From: Cristatella mucedo
Lineage: Eukaryota; Bryozoa; Phylactolaemata; Cristatellidae
Assembly (NCBI GenBank): GCA_009760855.2
Contig: WPIO01000003.1
Span: 5,326,501-5,390,500 of the forward strand
Length of the DNA: 64,000 bases
Direction: 5' to 3'
Part shown: one piece after another, positions 33,266-64,000 of the stretch
Layout: every line of letters begins with the position of its first letter
Numbering within the stretch: the stretch's first letter is position 1
Position numbers and translations under genes: made by a program
Notes under the pieces: generated by a model
The model's input: the letters and a program-made list of their open reading frames with translations, nothing else
The model's database searches: none
Told to the model about the DNA's origin: nothing

Positions 33266-33424
33266 GCTAAGGGTTACAGGCGTTTAATAGCTGCCATGAC
33301 ATTCATCATCGGTTCCATGGCCCGGAGTTCAAATCAGCACAAGAATGCCAATGCCAAGTCCGAAATCGAAACTGACTGCCTATCTCACGGCTTTGGCTCA
33401 TGATCAGGCCTCAGCTATGTGTTC

Positions 33425-33790
33425 TCGCATAATAAGCCGTTCCATTCCTCCGCTTACAGATTTTTTTGACGGATTTCGATCTGCAGGCCATGGAACTCAC
33501 TGTCACTTTTCTAACGCAACGACAACTACTCTCCTGCTGCCGATTATGGCGCATCTTTCCAGCCGTCCTGAGCTGCTACTTCCTTGTTACTCACTACCTC
33601 AACTGCTGTACTGACTCTGCCAATGCTTCACACTTTCTCTTTGTTGCATGAGATGAAGTCTGTTGGCTACCGAATGCGTACCGAAAGCCGCTTAGGCTGT
33701 GAGTGCACTGTGCAAAACCCTGTGTAACAACGGCATAGTCTTTGAGGCTTTGCGAAGTTAGAGGCGGAAATACATTATATTTCATAATAT
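33425..33790 (+). mobile_element. family 1 (CR1-like) 3' end
   Basis: Begins ccgttccattcctccgctta, continues with aacgcaacgacaactactct, and ends gaggcggaaatacatta. Same blocks as 21139-21450 and 56990-57520. Confidence 0.8.
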
Positions 33791-36700
33791 ATTCCTAGCC
33801 TTTACAATGCATTAAACCGTGAAAAGCAACCGACAGTCATAATCTGGCTGGTTTGATCACACAGTCGTTTCTAAACCAGTTTCCAGGCCATATGACATTC
33901 AATGACTTTAAAATTAAGAGGTCCCCACTCTATTAGCATCTCAATGAACAACCAGAAAAATAGTTCGCACTGCAAAATGACGTTTTTTGATAAATCCTTA
34001 TCTGAATGAAGACTGAAGTGAACACTTGGCCTTTATGCTTTTACTAAAAAAAACTGCATGCACGGATTAGCTGAATTTCTTACCAGTTCTATTAGTTAGG
34101 ACGATTCAGACTGATGCCAATCTAGGTTATTCGGAGCTAAAAGTAAAATACTTTATAAATCACGCAGTAATTACAGAACAAGCTACGTCGATTAGTAAGA
34201 AACTCCTACAACAGCCTCTTTTCTAAAAGGCTGAAGGGCCTTAGTCAGCCCTTTTCCCAGCTCTGGTGATAGAAAACTGTGTACATTCTACAAGACCAGA
34301 ATTGACAACCTTTACCGTGTGGTCCAACCAGGTACGTTATCCACTCGCCAACAGAGTCCACTTCTATTAAAGAGAGAAATTCTGTCAGTCCTTTCGTCAC
34401 AGTGCACTTCCACCACGCTACAAGATGGTGACCAGTATTTCTGTGGGTGACGTGCAATAGACTTGTAATTCTGCTATCACTCAGCTAAGCGAGTTCACAA
34501 GCAGTGATTTATAATTTTCCCAAGGTTTCTATAAAAAAGTTGAACTTTATTTTATAATGGATGAATAATTAACAATAATCAGAATATTTCTGAATTTATA
34601 GGTTCATCTTGGGTCAACTCCATCATAACTCCCTGAATTGATAGTGAATACTCAGCACCGACACCATCCATTTCTGTCAGTATGGCAAATCAGCTTCGCA
34701 CTGTCTTCTGTGGCTCTCTGTTAAGAACGACGTAGATTAGTCATAGGCTAGTTTCAAGCAGGGAAAGTGACTCATAATTCTTCTGAAAAAAGATTTTTTG
34801 TTCTCTTGGAGCTGATTCTGTGCGTTTTCTATATGACTGTCCTGCATTGCAACTTGCATCGTCTCTAACACAAATTTCACTTGCTCTATGTTTCACTTTG
34901 GCTTGGCTAGATAACATAAGCTTTTTCAAACATCGATAAGAATTCAAAACCCACTTTCAAGATTCCACCGGAAGATACTGAAGAGCTTGATATTATTAAG
35001 CAGCTTTATTATTAACCACATAGTTATAGTGCAAAGTTTCGCAAGGTTGCACTGAGAGGCAAGCAGATGCCATTGCTATAGGCAGCCTTTCGTTCGCTTT
35101 ATTCTCAGTGAGACGAATTAATTGTTTGTCTAGAAAGCGAGATGCTTAGATATTAAAAAGCGAACTTTTTTGCCTCTTCAGTTGCTTAAGAGGCGTTTGA
35201 TATCGACTTGGCTAATTTAGCTGTTGTGCAAACCCATTAGCAAATATTGCTACCGCCAAAATAAGATTTTTTAGCTGACCGACTCTGAAATGTAGCTGTG
35301 AATATAATTATTATTGAGCTGCAAAAATTCTGACGAGCGGAATTACATTATATTCACGGAATCTCTATTGCATTGACCTGCATGACTTATGGATATTTGA
35401 AGTGATTTGCGTTGGATGTCAAAGTTCTTGTGACACGGTCTGCAATCTCGGAGTCAGCAGCACTAGTTAGGTTAGTAGGGCAAGCTATATGCCTAACCGT
35501 ATCGAGCAGACAAGGATATATTTCAGCAGGAGGGTTTGTATTTTCTATTGGCTAGATAGTACAATTCAAGTCTCTTCAAAACAGAAGGAAGCTCATCTCG
35601 CACAAAAGTTAGTTGTACACCCTCCTCTGTGGAAAACATTGGTTGCAATATATCCAACAGATTAATGAAAATAATGTGGCTGACGGTGGAAGTTAAAACT
35701 TGGCTTGAGATTAAGCCGAGTTATTCCGAATTCGACGATCTACCTGGCAGCAAACTCTCAGCTCTAGTGGCCACATTCATTGGGGCATGTCGGACAAAGT
35801 GCGCTGGCCAGCAGAGTAACATCGGTCGCCGACATTTCCTCCTTTTGAATGTCCTGGCATGTTCCAAAGCACGCCCCAATGAAATAAGTAAAGCAAACTG
35901 CAATATCACAGCTGAGTGAGGAAGATTCTCGAGTTGTTTCTCGCAGCAGGGTCGCATCATGCACATATCGAGACATAGTTCCTGAACTCGAGGCGTCTCA
36001 TCCAATAGAGAAAGACCTGATGATCCCTGATTGGACATGTCGATGAGTCTTTTTATTGATGCGAAACGCATCAAATTTCTGAATTACGATCTCTCCGTTT
36101 AATCGTCGTCCTCTTCATCAGCGGCAGCGTTAAAATGTGAGGCTGGCCTTGCTGGGATTCTACCGTATGCTGTCGGCCAGCGTGGACCGAATGGCACGCT
36201 TGTTCCCACTCTCCCTAATAAATAGATAATGGGAACTTGTTAAGGCGCTTGCCACTTTTCAGGCAAGGCGAGGCACCGGTATTCGAAACAAAAGACAAAT
36301 ATTAGGTGACTGGTAAAGTCAGCGAAAGGTTATTATATCACACTTCTTCAGCGCTTGCAATAGTTAGGCCCAACATATTGCGTAAATATTTCTAGAGTGT
36401 ACTCGAAGTATTTTAAAGTGACTCGATATATAAAGTCTAAAATGCTCCAATGCAGAAACACTGAACCAGATGTATTTTGGATAAATAAAGGAATGTTACC
36501 TCAAAACCACATTTCTTTAAAACATTCCCTGCAAAGCTAGCGAGATGTTTCTAATAATGCACAGACATAAGGAACAAAGACGCCAGAGCAGCTTGCTTTG
36601 GTATTTTAGAAACCCATGGAATTATAATTGTTTACAGACAGCCCAACTAATTTGCTAGTTCGCATGAATTTTTTGGAAACTAGCTAAATTCTAGTGGACC

Positions 36701-37479
36701 AGCATTATAAATAAGTCAGTCGCTATCTGAAGTGTATAGCCTCTGTGGCTAAAGAAAGGAATACACCTTGACCTTGGTCTACCGAATCACCATATTTGCT
36801 AGAATGTTATCCAGGTCAGCGTAATTTAATCACCATACCCCGGTCCTAGCTGTTAAAACCAATTCAGCTGACATTTTCTTTAATCCTTCCATGTTAAGCT
36901 CAATAAAGCTGTTTTTTAAAAAGTCTCCCTGTTTAATTGCACTGTTGAGTAATATTGCCTGCCAGTTGACCACCACACATAGTTTTTTCTAAAAGGGCAC
37001 GAGCACAAGGTAAAGCCCTGGTGTGGCCCAGTGGTTAATTTGCTAGCACTAGCTACGTTAGATATCATTAGAGAGTCAGTTAGCGCCTAGAAAGAACCAG
37101 CTCATCGGTAGCTATAGCAGATCAATTACTGATGTCATGATGACGTAGCCTCTCTGAAAATTCGTTAGCAGCACAACTAGTCCGTATGCAAGTATTCAGT
37201 ATAGTATCACTATAGAATAGTTAGCAGTTATATTCTGAATTAGATTGTGGTACTTATTGCTGCACATGTTTCAGATGGAAGGGAAATCACTGAACTTGCT
37301 CAATTTTATTTTTCGTCAGAGGACTTTATGCTTATTCTTTTGAAATCCCGAGTGATTCTTAACATCTTAAGAAACAAATTCTTGCTTGGCACTTCAAAAT
37401 CCGGTGAAAATGAAGCGTGCTACTTAGTGAGTGAATAGTATAGTTTCAATTAATTTATTTAGCACCCTAATTGATGCAC

Positions 37480-38000
37480 TTACTAGGGCATTAAGAATGA
37501 GTAGCTTTTACTATGCTGCTGCTGATAGGGGCAGGTGGGTTTTTAGCCAGATTTGGTGTCCTCAAGCCAGGAAATGACATTTTGCCATTCGACAGAGAGT
37601 TCTAAGAATTCGCTGCATACGAACTGTTGGCAAAGTTCTCTTACACTGACGCTCCTCCTACTTTAAAGTTTTTAATTAGTTACGGGCCAAAATACTACAT
37701 TCACGTAAGTTAGTGATGCAATGGAAAGCCCGGGTATAAAGTATTTCCGTAAAGTAGGCCTTTGTTGCGGAGCTTGATAAATTCACGATTGTTCAGTTCA
37801 TGACAAATAAGCCTAACGGCAGCGTTTTTCACAATCTATAAGCTACTTAGTGCACGTTGCATGGTGACCTGGAAAGAGGTAGCTAAAGAAGTGCGTACAA
37901 GGCGTCTTAAATGCATTGAGTTACTTTTTTGTGTTATAAAGCTCAGATTTACCGAAGTTTCTTTCTGAGACCTTTTGCTAAACCACTTCAGCCAGAGACT
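37480..38000 (-). mobile_element. possible very old family 2 fragment
   Basis: gagagttctaagaattcgct followed by gcatacgaactg resembles the gagttccaggc..gcatacgaact block of family 2. The rest is too decayed to align by eye. Confidence 0.3.
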
Positions 38001-38599
38001 GTCATTGGATAACGTAAGCCGCGAGCAATGTTATGGGTTTATGTATCTTTCAGTGAGTTATCAAGCAAATAAAAGAGATCAAGTTCTCTCTGGTTGTTGC
38101 ATAAAAAGTATTTTTGGTATAATTTTAGTGTTCGTTATTATTGTGTCAGCTAAAATGGCGATCGGTACCCTTTCCTATGATTGTATGTATTAGATTTATG
38201 ATTAACCAGATCATTATTACGACTGCATACTGAAATAAAACGCGTACACACACAAACTCGTGCCAATTCAACTGTTATTTTACCCAAGATTGTGGTAGGT
38301 AGATTTTGAGGTGTTGGATAACGTCTGCAATGCAGTGGTCTTTGCTTAGGAAAAAATGAATACCGCAGTAATTAATATCATCCATCCAATATGTCAATGT
38401 TGATTGTGCCAGAGCTAAGTTCTTCCATTCAACCAGTTATTGTTATGGTTTAGCCAGAAAACTAAGCAATATTTTGAATTTTAAAAGGAGCAGGCAGAGG
38501 TTTGAAATACTTCTCGCCTGTGCATTTATGGGCAGTCAAGCAGAGCGATCTGGCATATCAATTAGTACTATGATTGGATATCGGTTTTTGACACAAAAA

Positions 38600-38770
38600 G
38601 ATTGAAATCTCTATCTAAGTGCTTGGGACGTCCTAGAAGAGAACCGCATTAATAGGGTCGTGACAGTATGCAGAGTGACAGCACGCCAAGCATATAAAGA
38701 GGATTTCCTGAGATTAGGTAGGTGCTGTTTGGAGCAATCGGGATTAAGTTTCTTTTTAAATATTAAATGT
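38600..38770 (-). mobile_element. family 2 retroelement 3' end fragment
   Basis: Contains a tctctatctaagtgcttggg start and the cagcacgccaagcatataaa block seen in other copies as cagcacgcataag..aaagga. It ends just before the poly(A) signal of gene 2. Confidence 0.4.
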
Positions 38771-38776
38771 TGGGGA

Positions 38777-38782
38777 TTTATT
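38777..38782 (-). promoter_or_regulatory. poly(A) signal AATAAA of the EGF/SEA gene
   Basis: Canonical hexamer 44 bases past the stop codon of the EGF/SEA-like membrane protein gene, on the same strand. The spacing suggests a very short 3' untranslated region. Confidence 0.6.
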
Positions 38783-38826
38783 TGATGTGTCGTTCCAATC
38801 AAATGAATAAACCATGAGATCCATTA

Positions 38827-63418
<24,592 letters not shown>

Positions 63419-64000
63419 CTGATGAATATTTGAAATAAAAAATGCGGAGTTGTATAACAGAAGGGAGCGTGGGAATACATTTAACAGTGTCAAATTCTTT
63501 GTTTCAAGCCTTTCTTGATGCCCATACAATATTTCAAAAGTGATAACATGAGATTTTTTCAAATTTATGCAAAGGCTTAGAAAAACTGTCACCCAAGTTA
63601 TGCATAAGATGACCAGCACGACCAAATAAACCTAAATCAGAGTTTACAAAGTTGCCACTTTATTATTCATTATTTATAGTTTCAGATTCACACTTAAGAA
63701 GAAGTGATGGTAAAACCGTTAAATCCTACTGCTCACTTACACTAACTCTCTCGCATCCGAGTTTTTTCAGGTTCCTGAGCATTAGTATGCACGATAACCT
63801 TTAATTAGAATGACTGACAATTAAAATTTTGCCATGCTTCTAACCGGAGTAGCTCATAACCCGTTAAATATCACCAGACAAACATTCTGCTGTCGTGTTC
63901 TTCACAACCCTGCCCCATCGCTGTACAGACTAGTCTCGGCTAATATAGCCTCTACGCTATTGTCTGCATTCACCCTGTTCTGGCATGACGGAAACCGAAG
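63419..64000 (-). other. intron sequence at the window edge
   Basis: No exon recognised. The phase 2 acceptor at 63418 shows that at least one more coding exon lies beyond 64000. Confidence 0.5.

Larger units (their letters stand above)
27371..38776. other. intergenic region between the two genes (11.4 kb)
   Basis: No exon with recognisable homology was found on either strand. Apart from the repeats listed separately it is AT-rich single-copy-looking sequence. The promoter of the P450 gene should lie just above 27370. A TTATTTTAAAATA-type stretch at about 27536-27548 is too far and too weak to call a TATA box. Open frames such as 35721-36074 (minus, 117 codons) match nothing I know. Confidence 0.55.

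Overview
The window is eukaryotic nuclear DNA from an invertebrate animal. Two split protein-coding genes lie on the minus strand, with GT..AG introns from about 70 bases to 11 kb, embedded in old non-LTR retrotransposons, tRNA-derived SINEs and microsatellites. I see no operons, CRISPR arrays, prokaryotic signals or convincing functional tRNA/rRNA genes. The repeat style (CR1/L2-like elements with short satellite tails) and the secreted/membrane EGF protein fit a marine invertebrate, perhaps sponge or cnidarian grade. The phylum cannot be fixed from sequence alone.

Gene 1 (1126-27370, minus) is a complete cytochrome P450 of the CYP4 family, closest as I recall it to CYP4V2. I placed 13 exons by hand. 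All splice phases agree and the coding length is a multiple of three (1494 nt, 497 residues). All P450 landmarks are present: N-terminal membrane anchor, proline-rich hinge, WxxxR, HDTT of helix I, ETLR (ExxR) and the cysteine heme loop. Its introns hold several dead retroelements and SINEs. Intron 1 alone is 11.4 kb.

From 27.4 to 38.8 kb there is no recognisable gene. It holds 3' ends of CR1-like elements, degraded SINEs, a region rich in a CACTGCAAT-type motif, and AT-rich unique sequence.

Gene 2 (38827 to beyond 63418, minus, 5' end outside the window) encodes a type I membrane protein. Fourteen exons with matching phases give about 863 residues. In order: the end of a beta-rich domain, EGF and calcium-binding EGF modules, a laminin-type EGF, more EGF modules, a cysteine-rich module, a Ser/Thr stalk, a SEA-like domain, a short Cys-rich juxtamembrane segment, one transmembrane helix and a roughly 60-residue Ser/Arg-rich tail. 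A poly(A) signal lies 44 bases past the stop. This looks like an adhesion or mucin-like surface receptor of unknown specific role.

The two genes show no functional link beyond sharing a strand. The most unusual non-coding structures are a perfect 62-bp palindrome in a retroelement tail (1381-1442), a cluster of GC-rich hairpins in an intron of gene 2 (about 40370-40487), a 128-bp CT repeat, a 450-bp purine-biased tract, and repeated short tandem duplications of 29-79 bp.
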